A stretch of DNA of 64,000 nucleotides from Methanofollis tationis (GTDB lineage Archaea; Halobacteriota; Methanomicrobia; Methanomicrobiales; Methanofollaceae): contig NZ_JABXWR010000001.1 of the NCBI RefSeq assembly GCF_013377755.1, positions 569,104 through 633,103 of the forward strand, read 5' to 3'. Of this stretch, positions 29,754 through 37,712 are shown piece by piece. Position 1 is the stretch's first letter. Each line of letters begins with the position of its first letter. The translations under genes were made by a program, and so were the position numbers. The notes below the pieces were generated by a model. It searched no databases and had not been told where the DNA came from. It was given only the letters and a program-made list of their open reading frames with translations.

Positions 29754-30247
29754 GCGGCGGGCTCCCGCCGGTCGCGGGCGAGGTCCCGACCATACTGATC
29801 CTGGGGAGTTACCCGAGCACGCTCTCCCTCCAGGCCGGCGAATATTATGCGAACCCGAGAAATGCCTTCTGGCGGGTGATGGAGGCGGTCTTCGGGGTGC
29901 CCGCGCACCTCTCCTACGGCGAGCGGACCGCCGCCCTGACCGCCCGCGGCGTCGCCCTCTGGGACGTCCTCTCGGCGTGCCGGCGGCAGGGGAGCAGCGA
30001 CGCCTCTATCAGGGACGGCAGGGCGAACGACATCCCGGGCTTTCTGCGTGAGCACCCCACGGTCAGAACCGTCGCCCTGAACGGCAGGGCGGCAGAGTCC
30101 TGGCTGCGGCGGGTTCATCCCGGCCTCTGGAACTTTCCTGGCGTCGCCGTCGCCGTCCTCCCATCCACGAGCCCGGCGCACGCACGCCTCAGCCTGGAAG
30201 AAAAAGTTCGCATCTGGCGCGAGGCGCTCGCCCCCGGGAAAGATTGA
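29750..30247 (+). CDS. DNA-deoxyinosine glycosylase (hypoxanthine-DNA glycosylase, UDG superfamily)
   Basis: Predicted to excise hypoxanthine formed by adenine deamination in DNA. The 165 residues show the family 6 uracil-DNA glycosylase motif LILGSYPSTLSLQAGEYYANPRNAFW near the N-terminus, ALWDVLSACRRQGSSDASI in the middle, and VLPSTSPAHA near the C-terminus. The Asn in NPRNAFW is the probable catalytic residue. The start at 29750 overlaps the preceding microprotein stop. It sits back to back with the divergent uvrA operon, giving a small DNA-repair neighbourhood. Confidence 0.88.
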   Translation: MSGGLPPVAGEVPTILILGSYPSTLSLQAGEYYANPRNAFWRVMEAVFGVPAHLSYGERTAALTARGVALWDVLSACRRQGSSDASIRDGRANDIPGFLREHPTVRTVALNGRAAESWLRRVHPGLWNFPGVAVAVLPSTSPAHARLSLEEKVRIWREALAPGKD

Positions 30248-30280
30248 TGTGCCGGCGCCCCCTGTAAGGGGTGATCTGCA

Positions 30281-30874
30281 ATGGACCGTAAGGGATACCT
30301 GCTTGCCTCCTGCATGGCGGCGCTCTTTGTGATCGTCTCGGTAGCGGCCGTCATGCGCGGCGGCGCACCCCTTGACCTCGCTGTCCGCCTCTTCGCCCTC
30401 AACGGTTTTGTGGCCCTCGCCCTCGCCGCCTCCATGTCGCCGTTTCTCCGTGAGATCAGGCAGGTCTTCGGCCGCCCGTTCATCTATGTCCACCATACCT
30501 TCGCCGCCTTCGGGCTGACCGCGATCCTTCTTCACCCGGTGGCGGCGGCGGTGATGGCTGGCAGCCTCTCGGGCTTCATCCCGGTGTTCTCCTCCCTCCA
30601 GGCGTTCCTCGCACTGGGCGGGCGCGTTGCTTTTTACCTGATCCTGGTCGCCGTGGCCGCGGCCGCTCTCAGGAACCGCTACCCTGCCGCATGGCGTCCG
30701 GTCCACATGCTGATGTACGTCGCCCTCGCCCTTGGCCTCGTCCATGCCGTGCTCATCGGCACCGACCTCGTCCACCCGGTGGTTAGAGGGGTCCTGTACG
30801 CCCTCTTCGTCATGGTGGTGGCGGCCCTGCTCCTGAAGCGGCGGCAGCGGCACGTCCGGGGATCGAGGGAATAA
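30281..30874 (+). CDS. Ferric-reductase-like/MsrQ-like haem membrane protein
   Basis: Membrane protein of 197 residues with about six hydrophobic segments. Two His-containing helices, FIYVHHTFAAFGLTAILLHP and RPVHMLMYVALALGLVHAVLIG, match the paired haem-ligand pattern of the ferric-reductase-like transmembrane domain. It has no flavin or NAD domain, so it would need a partner for electron supply. A GGGGTGAT ribosome-binding site precedes the ATG. Electron partner and substrate unknown. Confidence 0.75.
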   Translation: MDRKGYLLASCMAALFVIVSVAAVMRGGAPLDLAVRLFALNGFVALALAASMSPFLREIRQVFGRPFIYVHHTFAAFGLTAILLHPVAAAVMAGSLSGFIPVFSSLQAFLALGGRVAFYLILVAVAAAALRNRYPAAWRPVHMLMYVALALGLVHAVLIGTDLVHPVVRGVLYALFVMVVAALLLKRRQRHVRGSRE

Positions 30875-30887
30875 TACCCCTCCCCGA

Positions 30888-31943
30888 ATGGATATCTTCA
30901 TCTGTCCCCCGCTCCATCAGAGATTATCCATGGAAGCCGGGGACGCTACGCTCTTTCCTGAGGAACAGGTGCGCCTCGAAGAGGCAATCGCCTCGTTCTC
31001 TCCAGCAGAGCCCTCACATGTCGCCGTCGTCTCCGAATACCTCGCCGGCAGGACCCCGTTCGTGCAGGCGCTGATCCCCGGGTATGGCGACCGCATCGCC
31101 TTCATGCCCCTCTACTCGGTGGCGTACGACACGGGTTTTCTCGACGACATCCGCCGGGGCCCGGAGATCATCGTCCTCGGCGACTGCCAGAACCTCTTTC
31201 TCAGGCGGATCGGGGGGTTCGAGAACCTCGATGCATTCCTTGCCTTTGCCGCCCGCACCGACCGGATGCTGATCACCACCTGGAACATCCATGCCTGGAA
31301 CTATCTCGTGCAGGCGCGCTCGATCGGCGCCTATTTTCCGGTTCAGATCGCCCTCCCCCGCCTCGGCGCCGGAGCGATAAAGAAGGCCATACTCTCGGGC
31401 TATTCCCGCGAGATCAGGTTTGTGGAGGACGCCCCTACACGAACGCCTGTCCTCCTCTCCCTGGGGGAAAAAGAGTTCACGCTCCCCTTCGGCGGCGGCA
31501 CGACCGCTGTTCCCTGGCCCGATATCAACCTCGCCCCCCTGCGGGCCCGCCTCTCCGGCAAAAAGGAGGAAAAGGTTGCGGTGGAAGACCTGGTCTTCGA
31601 GCGGCTTGTCCAGATCGCCCGCGGCAACATCGGCGTTGCACGGGCGGTCTGGGAGCGGTGCGTGGACAGGGACGAGGTGAGGGTCAGCACCATCCTGGAT
31701 CCCTCTCCTGACATCAAACTGACGGTCGACGAGTCGTTCATCCTGCTCATCATCCTCTCCATGGAGCAGATCGCCCGGAGCGATCTTGCGCGCGTCCTGG
31801 AGCCCGAGATCGACCCTGCCCCATCCCTGTTCAGGATGAAATCGCTTGGCATCATCAGCGAGGACCGCCAGGGCATCGCCGTCCTGCCCGGCGCCCTCGG
31901 AACGGCGACTGACCATCTGAAAAAAATGCGGATGGTGTGGTAG
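30888..31943 (+). CDS. Unrecognised protein encoded directly upstream of MscS
   Basis: A 351-residue soluble protein with no family I can name. It has no clear P-loop, signal peptide or membrane segment. The N-terminal half alternates hydrophobic beta-strands and helices (HVAVVSEYLAG, EIIVLGDCQNLFL, RMLITTWNIHAWNYL), reminiscent of a degenerate nucleotide-binding fold. The C-terminal half is helical and charged and may include a winged helix (FRMKSLGIISEDRQGIAVLPGAL). Its stop TAG directly abuts the MscS ATG, so the two are almost certainly expressed together. An ATG at 30930 is an alternative start. Confidence 0.6.
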   Translation: MDIFICPPLHQRLSMEAGDATLFPEEQVRLEEAIASFSPAEPSHVAVVSEYLAGRTPFVQALIPGYGDRIAFMPLYSVAYDTGFLDDIRRGPEIIVLGDCQNLFLRRIGGFENLDAFLAFAARTDRMLITTWNIHAWNYLVQARSIGAYFPVQIALPRLGAGAIKKAILSGYSREIRFVEDAPTRTPVLLSLGEKEFTLPFGGGTTAVPWPDINLAPLRARLSGKKEEKVAVEDLVFERLVQIARGNIGVARAVWERCVDRDEVRVSTILDPSPDIKLTVDESFILLIILSMEQIARSDLARVLEPEIDPAPSLFRMKSLGIISEDRQGIAVLPGALGTATDHLKKMRMVW

Positions 31944-32750
31944 ATGGCTGATACATTCAGTCTTCCGTTCAAAACCATCGACCCGGTGACTGTTCTCTAC
32001 GTGGTCTACGTCGTTGTTGCCGCGTACCTCATTATCAGAATCGCTGCCTATCTCCTCGCCCGCCTCTCAGAGCGGAGCGGGCAGTACAGGATCGGGGTCG
32101 TCACCCTGATCCCCCTGACAAAGGTGGTCGTCTACGCCGTTGCCTTCTATCTGGTGGTGACCGCCTTCGTGGAGCCCTCCCTCTCAGAACTCGTCGCCTT
32201 TGCAGGCTTCTTCGGCGTCGGCGTCGGTTTCGGCCTCAAAGATTTTTTTGCCGATATCATGGGCGCCCTCGTCATCACGTTCGAGAGGCCCTTCCAGATC
32301 GGGGACAAGATCGCCGTCGGTGATAAGTATGGCGAGGTGGTCGATATCGGGATCAGGTCGACGCGGATCATCACCCCGGACGACAGTCAGGTCTCTCTCC
32401 CCAACTCCCTGATCTTATCGAGCGCAGTTTCCAGCGCAAATGCAGGAAGCCTGGCGATGATGGTTGTCATCGACCTTTTTGTCGACACGGAAAGCGATCC
32501 CGAAGGTGCGCGCGCGATCCTCAGGGACGCCCTCGTCACCTCAAAATATGTCTATATCTCAGAAGAGCACCCGTACACGATCCTTATTGAGGATTTCCCC
32601 TGGTACCTCCGTGTCCGGGCGAAGGGCTATGTCACCGACCTCAGGTTCGAGTTTGAATTCATGTCAGATGTGACCGGACGGGCATGGGCGGAGTACGCCC
32701 GCCAGGGGATCAAACCGCCCCGCGTCGTCCCCGGCATCGCCCTCTCATGA
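31944..32750 (+). CDS. Small-conductance mechanosensitive channel, MscS family
   Basis: Predicted tension-gated channel that releases solutes on osmotic downshock. The 268 residues contain an N-terminal membrane helix (about 12-40), a second near 52-80 and the pore-lining TM3 region (AFAGFFGVGVGFGLKDFFADIMGALVI). The beta-domain (FQIGDKIAVGDKYGEVVDIGIRSTRI) and a C-terminal alpha/beta region follow. It is somewhat shorter than E. coli MscS. The start is immediately after the upstream gene's stop. Its last 6 nt overlap the convergent HTH gene. Confidence 0.93.
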   Translation: MADTFSLPFKTIDPVTVLYVVYVVVAAYLIIRIAAYLLARLSERSGQYRIGVVTLIPLTKVVVYAVAFYLVVTAFVEPSLSELVAFAGFFGVGVGFGLKDFFADIMGALVITFERPFQIGDKIAVGDKYGEVVDIGIRSTRIITPDDSQVSLPNSLILSSAVSSANAGSLAMMVVIDLFVDTESDPEGARAILRDALVTSKYVYISEEHPYTILIEDFPWYLRVRAKGYVTDLRFEFEFMSDVTGRAWAEYARQGIKPPRVVPGIALS

Positions 32751-33863
32751 GGCGCCACTTTCGACCTTCGCATAGGGATCGAGGAGGATACGGTTCGGCA
32801 GGCCCCGGAGCGCCACCGCCGCAAGGGCGCCGATCACGCCGCGGCCCCCGCAGAGGAGGACCCCGCTCCCTTCGGCGACTGCACGCGCCTCATCCTCGCT
32901 GAAGGCCTCGCTGCGCGCCCTGATCCCGTAGGAGCTCAGCTCGGGCAGGATCCTGAAGCCCTGCCTGACGGCGATCCCCCATTCTGGAGAGAGCGCCTCT
33001 GACGAGACGAAGCGCTGCGCCCTCCCGGCAATCTCGGATAACGATCCGGGTTCGGCGGCGAACTCGATATAACTGCACGAGTTCCCGGTCGTCCGCTCGG
33101 GAAGGTCGGGCTTGAGCATCGCCACCCGGTGACCGATCGGGATGATCCCCTCGCCGGTGCTGAGGTGCTGCAGGAGGGCGAGAGCGAGGGCGAAGGTCGC
33201 CCCGCCTCCGGGGGCGTCGGTGTCGTCGATCCCGATCCCGACGTGCATGAGGGCGCGCGTCCGCACCTCGCCCTCGATGATCCCGTCGGTCTTCTGTGCC
33301 GCCACCGAACAGACGCCCTCGGCCTCGGCCATCTGGTCGGTGAGGGAATAGGCCGGGCCGCCGATGCACCGGATCGTCTGGACGATCTCGTCCCCTTCCC
33401 GCCTGATGGCGGCGATACCCACGGCGGATTTTGGCGGAAGCCCGATCTCGACCTCGCTCTCGGTCAGCACGCCGCACTCCCGCAGGAGCGTACCGTCGCG
33501 CTGGACATGGACGAGCGCCCCGCCGGCCAGTGTATGGTGATACTCGCAGAAGGCGGCGCACCCGCTGCTCAGGCACTCGTGATAGCATTCGACGCGGTCG
33601 CCATCGACCGTTGTAAAGATCCGCCGGCACGCCGAGACCGGCAGGGCCGACCGCGCCGCAAAGGTCGCCGGGTGCCGGCCGTGCCGCTCCTCCTTCTGGA
33701 GGATGCATCCCTCGTCGAGGAGGCGGGTCACCCAGTCCTGAAGGGTGCTCCGCGGCAGATAGCAGCGCTCCGCGATCTCCGGGATCGTGAAGTATCCCTT
33801 ATCGATGGTCGCCCTTCGCATCTCGGCGAGGATCTCGCGCCGCCGCTCAATCACCCTTGACAT
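32745..33863 (-). CDS. Winged-HTH protein fused to a methanogenesis-marker-11/TiaS-like domain
   Basis: A 372-residue protein of two parts. Residues 1-65 resemble a winged helix-turn-helix (FTIPEIAERCYLPRSTLQDWVTRLLDEGCI). The rest resembles methanogenesis marker protein 11, whose core is related to the tRNA-agmatidine synthase TiaS: TTVDGDRVECYHE near 88, then a Cys-rich segment (CLSSGCAAFCEYHH), and GIGIDDTDAPGGGATFALA near 210. The DDTD motif is the one that binds ATP/Mg in TiaS. A glycine-rich VLLCGGRGVIGALAAVAL lies near the C-terminus. Function unknown; a regulator using a nucleotide-binding domain as sensor is one possibility. It overlaps the end of homoserine dehydrogenase by 17 nt. 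Confidence 0.6.
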   Translation of the reverse strand: MSRVIERRREILAEMRRATIDKGYFTIPEIAERCYLPRSTLQDWVTRLLDEGCILQKEERHGRHPATFAARSALPVSACRRIFTTVDGDRVECYHECLSSGCAAFCEYHHTLAGGALVHVQRDGTLLRECGVLTESEVEIGLPPKSAVGIAAIRREGDEIVQTIRCIGGPAYSLTDQMAEAEGVCSVAAQKTDGIIEGEVRTRALMHVGIGIDDTDAPGGGATFALALALLQHLSTGEGIIPIGHRVAMLKPDLPERTTGNSCSYIEFAAEPGSLSEIAGRAQRFVSSEALSPEWGIAVRQGFRILPELSSYGIRARSEAFSEDEARAVAEGSGVLLCGGRGVIGALAAVALRGLPNRILLDPYAKVESGAS

Positions 33864-34833
33864 GACAATCCCTGATGAAGAGGAGGTCCCCGATCACGGC
33901 GCTCGCCGTCTCGACCGAGCCCGCACCCTTGCCGACCTGCGTGATCGCCCCGGCCATGTCGGTGACGACGGTCACGGCGTTCAGGGTGTCCCTGACAACG
34001 AGGGGATGTTTTTTCGGCAGGATGCGGGGCGAGACGCGGAGGAGTTTTCTCCCTGGAATGACTTCACCGATGAGGCGGATGGTGCAGTTCTGGCTCCCGG
34101 CCAGGGTCAGGGCCTCGGCAGTCAGGAGATCGATGCCGGTGCAGTCGACGTCCCTGAGGGTGATGCCGTTTTTCCAGATAGTATTTGCAAGGATGACCAG
34201 TTTGAGGGCGGTATCGATCCCTTTTACGTCGAAGGTCGGGTCGGCCTCGGCATAGCCCATCTCCCGCGCCTCGGCAAGGGCCTGATCGTAGGTGAGCCCT
34301 TCGTCCGCCATTCTGGTGAGAATATAGTTGCAGGTCCCGTTGAGGATGCCGTAGACGGCGCGGACCTCGTTGCCGGCAAGGCCATGCTGGAGCGTCTGGA
34401 TGATCGGAATCGCCCCGCAGACCGTCGCCTCATAGCGGAGCTGAACGCTGTTCTCCGCGGCAAGGTGCATCAGTTCGGTGTAGTGGAGGGCGAGCGGCCC
34501 TTTGTTGGAGGTGACGACGTGCTTCCGCCTCGAGAGGGCCGTCCTGATCGAGGTGAGGGCGGGTTCGCCGGTCCTGATATCGGTCGGCGTCACCTCGACC
34601 AGGACGTCGTAGTCTCCATTTTTGACGATATCCTCCCCCCGAATTGAGGGATCGCCGCAGAACCCGGTCTTCGCCTTCTGCTCCAGCACTGCCTGGAGGT
34701 CGAGCCCCGCCGGGTCCATGACGCCCCCCCTGGAATCGGCGATCCCGGTGACGACGATGCCCAGGTCCTTCTTCGCGAGCATCGAGACGACACCTCTTCC
34801 GACCGATCCGAGCCCGAGAATTGCTACTTTCAT
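33847..34833 (-). CDS. hom: Homoserine dehydrogenase
   Basis: Reduces aspartate semialdehyde to homoserine for threonine and methionine synthesis. The 328 residues contain an N-terminal Rossmann fold (VAILGLGSVGRGVVSMLAKK), the ANTIWKNGITLRDVDCTGI region, and the catalytic segment VYGILNGTCNYILTRMADEGLTYDQALAEAREMGYAEADPTFDVKG. It has no C-terminal ACT domain; the separate ACT protein encoded just upstream (4-nt overlap) probably supplies allosteric control. A GGAGGAG site precedes the ATG. Confidence 0.96.
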   Translation of the reverse strand: MKVAILGLGSVGRGVVSMLAKKDLGIVVTGIADSRGGVMDPAGLDLQAVLEQKAKTGFCGDPSIRGEDIVKNGDYDVLVEVTPTDIRTGEPALTSIRTALSRRKHVVTSNKGPLALHYTELMHLAAENSVQLRYEATVCGAIPIIQTLQHGLAGNEVRAVYGILNGTCNYILTRMADEGLTYDQALAEAREMGYAEADPTFDVKGIDTALKLVILANTIWKNGITLRDVDCTGIDLLTAEALTLAGSQNCTIRLIGEVIPGRKLLRVSPRILPKKHPLVVRDTLNAVTVVTDMAGAITQVGKGAGSVETASAVIGDLLFIRDCHVKGD

Positions 34834-35321
34834 ATGCTCTCCTCCATCGGTTCGACGAGGAGCAGATCTTTCTTCTTCGCCACTGCCCTGAGGATCTCCA
34901 TCGCCGTCTCCATGTGCGCCGCATTTGTTGCAGAGACGGTCAGCAGGGCAGAGGAACGCTGGGCGATCCCCGGCATGGTCATATGGATCTCGACCACCTC
35001 GGCAAAACCGGTGCAGTCGATCTGGTCCACGGTGTCGGAGAGGTCGGTGTGCATCAGGTGTCCGATCATGATGACGCTCCGCTTCATCAAAAGCCGCTCT
35101 TCGCCCATCCTGAGGATGGAGACGCCTCTGGAGGTGAGACTCTCCACAAGGCCGTCGACCCGGTCCTCAGGGATGTCGAGGACGACCTGGACGATTCTGG
35201 TCTTCGAGCGGAGGGTCGGGTCCCACTCGTGGATGACCGCAATGATGTTTCCGCCAGCCTCGGAAATCGGCTTGAGGGCCGCCACCAGCTGACCCGGGGC
35301 GTCCTTCACCTCGATCTTCAT
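34830..35321 (-). CDS. ACT-domain amino-acid-binding protein
   Basis: Regulatory protein of 163 residues (ATG at 35321; a TTG at 35336 in frame is less likely). An N-terminal ACT domain (MKIEVKDAPGQLVAALKPISEAGGNIIAVIHEWD) is followed by a second, weaker regulatory domain (about 85-160). ACT domains bind amino acids and control biosynthetic enzymes. It overlaps homoserine dehydrogenase by 4 nt, so it most likely acts as that enzyme's detached allosteric subunit. This pairing is common in methanogens. The effector (threonine or another) is not determinable. Confidence 0.85.
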   Translation of the reverse strand: MKIEVKDAPGQLVAALKPISEAGGNIIAVIHEWDPTLRSKTRIVQVVLDIPEDRVDGLVESLTSRGVSILRMGEERLLMKRSVIMIGHLMHTDLSDTVDQIDCTGFAEVVEIHMTMPGIAQRSSALLTVSATNAAHMETAMEILRAVAKKKDLLLVEPMEESI

Positions 35322-35436
35322 GGAAACCTGCAACAAACCACCTGTGTAGTATTCTCACGCCGGCAAGATAAGCCTTTTATCGTTCTGGGGCGTCAGAGAC
35401 CGACCGCTGACGGCAACCCCTCCCCGGGTGTATCAA

Positions 35437-35457
35437 AGGTATAATATATTTATAATG
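35437..35457 (+). promoter_or_regulatory. TATA-box region of the proVWX operon
   Basis: The stretch GGTATAATATATTTATAATG at 35439-35458 is the strongest A+T-rich box in the intergenic region. Initiation about 25 nt downstream would put the RNA start near 35475-35480, about 170 nt before the proV ATG. Confidence 0.6.
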
Positions 35458-35469
35458 TGGCCGCATACG

Positions 35470-35649
35470 ATCAGGTATATCAGGTTAAGTGGTCCCTGCT
35501 TACCGTCCGAATGCAAGAATTGTCTTGTTTATGGCCACCCGAAACGGGTGTCCCTCTGATTTGGATGGGGTTTGGCAGTGCACCTGCATCGTCGACAGTG
35601 TTGTCGTCCTGTCTTGGGACCCCTCGATCAGCCCTCAGCGGAGGCGTTC
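35470..35649 (+). ncRNA. Candidate structured 5' leader of proVWX
   Basis: An unusually long leader with several self-complementary segments. These are GGTTAAG/CTTACC (35484-35503, one bulge), CAAGA-ATTG-TCTTG (35514-35527), CACCCG-AAA-CGGGTG (35536-35550) and GACAG/CTGTC (35594-35613). A long-range GGTCCC/GGGACC pair (near 35491 and 35615) could close a multi-branched fold. It ends at the GGAGG site of proV. It may be an osmoregulatory leader or a separate small RNA. Structure was judged by eye only. Confidence 0.4.
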
Positions 35650-36870
35650 ATGGATCAGGAAATACAAAAACCGAAACTCGTTATTCATTCTCTGTATAAA
35701 ATTTTTGGCAACCGCCCGAAAGCGGCCCTCTCTCTTCTTGAAATGGGCCGCTCAAAAGAAGAGATTCTGGAGGAAACCGGGCAGACCGTCGGCCTTCAGG
35801 CGATCGACCTCGAGATCCTCGAGGGCGAGATCTTCGTGATCATGGGGCTCTCGGGTTCAGGGAAATCTACCCTGCTCAGGTGCCTCAACCGTCTTATTCC
35901 TCCGACCTCCGGGAAGATCCTTCTTGACGGGATCGATATCGCCTCCCTGGACGAGGCGGCGCTCCGCGAGGTGAGGCGGAAGAAACTCGGCATGGTTTTC
36001 CAGAACTTCGCCCTCCTGCCGCACCGGAGCGTGGTCGAGAACGTCGCCTTTGGACTGGAGGTCCAGGAGATCCCGGAGAGCGAGCGGCTGGAAAAAGCGC
36101 GGCAGACCCTTGAAATGGTCGGGCTCTCCGGCTATGAGGAGAGCATGCCCGACCACCTCTCCGGCGGGATGAAGCAGCGTGTCGGCCTCGCCCGGGCGCT
36201 TGCGAGCGATCCCGATATTCTGCTCATGGACGAGGCGTTCAGCGCCCTCGATCCCATAATCAGGGCCGGGATGCAGGACGAACTCCTCGACCTCCAGAAC
36301 GCCCTGAACAAGACGATCGTCTTTGTGACCCATGACCTCGACGAGGCCCTGAAGCTCGGGAATCGGATCGCTCTGATGAAGGATGGCCGGATCATTCAGG
36401 TCGGCACTCCAGAGGAGATCCTGACCGCCCCGGCGGACGAGTATGTGGCAAGGTTCGTTGCCGGCGTCGATATGACCCGGGTGCTCACGGCAGAGGGCGT
36501 CATGAAACCCCCTGAACCTACCGTCTGGATTGAGTCCGGGCCGAGGGTCGCGCTCAAACTGATGGAGGAGCATGGCATCTCCTCAATCTTTGCGGTCGGA
36601 AAGGGCAAAGTCTTGAAGGGGCTGATCGTCGTGGAAGATGCTGTGAAGGCTGCAAAGGAGAAAAAAAGCCTTGCGGAGATCCTCATCACCGGGACCCCGG
36701 TGACGGCGCCCGAGACGCCGGTGCGCGACCTGATCGGGACGGTGGCCACCAGCCAGTACCCGGTTGCGGTGGTCGACACCTGCCATCGCCTCAGGGGCGT
36801 CATCATCAGGGGTTCGCTCCTTGGAGCCCTGGCGATCTCGGGTGCGCCGGATGAGGAGGAGAGTACATGA
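35650..36870 (+). CDS. proV: Glycine betaine/proline ABC transporter, ATP-binding subunit
   Basis: ATPase of a compatible-solute importer (ProV/OpuAA type), 406 residues. The ATG at 35650 has GGAGG 6 nt upstream; an in-frame ATG at 35572 lies inside the leader and is unlikely. Motifs are [14 protein letters not shown] (Walker A), LSGGMKQRVGLARALA, LLMDEAFSALDP and FVTHDLDEAL. The C-terminal 120 residues form a CBS pair (GVMKPPEPTVWIESGPRVALKLMEE; LIGTVATSQYPVAVVD), the ionic-strength sensor in OpuA systems. The stop overlaps proW by 4 nt. Confidence 0.95.
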   Translation: MDQEIQKPKLVIHSLYKIFGNRPKAALSLLEMGRSKEEILEETGQTVGLQAIDLEILEGEIFVIMGLSGSGKSTLLRCLNRLIPPTSGKILLDGIDIASLDEAALREVRRKKLGMVFQNFALLPHRSVVENVAFGLEVQEIPESERLEKARQTLEMVGLSGYEESMPDHLSGGMKQRVGLARALASDPDILLMDEAFSALDPIIRAGMQDELLDLQNALNKTIVFVTHDLDEALKLGNRIALMKDGRIIQVGTPEEILTAPADEYVARFVAGVDMTRVLTAEGVMKPPEPTVWIESGPRVALKLMEEHGISSIFAVGKGKVLKGLIVVEDAVKAAKEKKSLAEILITGTPVTAPETPVRDLIGTVATSQYPVAVVDTCHRLRGVIIRGSLLGALAISGAPDEEEST

Positions 36871-37712
36871 ACCTCCCGAAGGTTCCCATCGGCGATGCCG
36901 TGGAGGTGCTCGTCTCCTGGATCGAGGGGACGTTTGGCTGGCTCCTGAACGGGATCAGCGGTGCCCTCGGTTTTGTCATCTCCCTCCTCAGGGACGCCCT
37001 GCTCGTCCTGCCCCCGCCGGTCTTCATCGTCGTTGCCGCTGTCCTGGTCTGGTTTATCAGCCGCCGGAACACGCATCTCGCCGTCGGTTCGGCCCTCGGG
37101 CTGCTGCTCGTCTGGGACCTGCACCTCTGGGATCTCTCGATGGAGACGCTGGCGCTCGTGATCGCCTCGACGCTCCTCGCCCTTCTCATCGGGATCCCGA
37201 CCGGGATTCTGGCAGCGCACTCTGAGATGGCGAACCGGGCGCTCAAGCCGGTCCTGGATCTGATGCAGACGATGCCGGCGTTCGTCTATCTGATCCCGGC
37301 GGTCATCTTCTTCGGCCTGGGCAACGTCCCCGGCATGATCGCCACGGTCGTGTTTGCGATGCCGCCGGTGATCAGGCTCACGGCGCTCGGCATCCTGCAG
37401 GTGCCTCGCGACCTGATCGAACTTGCCGAGGCGTTCGGGACGACCGAACGGCAGAAACTCATCAAAGTACAGCTCCCCCTCGCCATGCCGACGATCATGG
37501 CCGGGGTAAACCAGTGCATCATGATGGCCCTCTCGATGGTGGTCATCGCCGCCATGATCGGTGCGCGGGGGCTCGGCTACAAGGTGCTCGAAGGGATCCA
37601 GCGTCTCGATATCGGCACCGGCTTTGAAGCCGGGCTTGCGATCGTGATCCTGGCGATCATCCTGGACCGCCTGACCCAGAGCCTCATCGCCGGGCGAGAG
37701 GGTAACCAATGA
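36867..37712 (+). CDS. proW: Glycine betaine/proline ABC transporter, permease
   Basis: Membrane channel of the osmoprotectant importer, 281 residues with about six transmembrane segments. The binding-protein-dependent permease signature EAFGTTERQKLIKVQLPLAMPTIMAGV is near residue 188, and the family helix LKPVLDLMQTMPAFVYLIPAVIFFGLG near 125. The ATG overlaps the proV stop and its own stop overlaps the proX start, so the three are tightly coupled. Confidence 0.95.
   Translation: MNLPKVPIGDAVEVLVSWIEGTFGWLLNGISGALGFVISLLRDALLVLPPPVFIVVAAVLVWFISRRNTHLAVGSALGLLLVWDLHLWDLSMETLALVIASTLLALLIGIPTGILAAHSEMANRALKPVLDLMQTMPAFVYLIPAVIFFGLGNVPGMIATVVFAMPPVIRLTALGILQVPRDLIELAEAFGTTERQKLIKVQLPLAMPTIMAGVNQCIMMALSMVVIAAMIGARGLGYKVLEGIQRLDIGTGFEAGLAIVILAIILDRLTQSLIAGREGNQ

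Noticed and set aside
30888-31943. Possible P-loop ATPase reading of the unrecognised protein
   Set aside because: No GxxxxGK[ST] or Walker B motif can be found, so I left it unnamed.
35470-35649. tRNA or SRP RNA in the proVWX leader
   Set aside because: No T-loop GGTTCRA element, CCA end or SRP GNAR domain; its stems fit only a leader-like structure.
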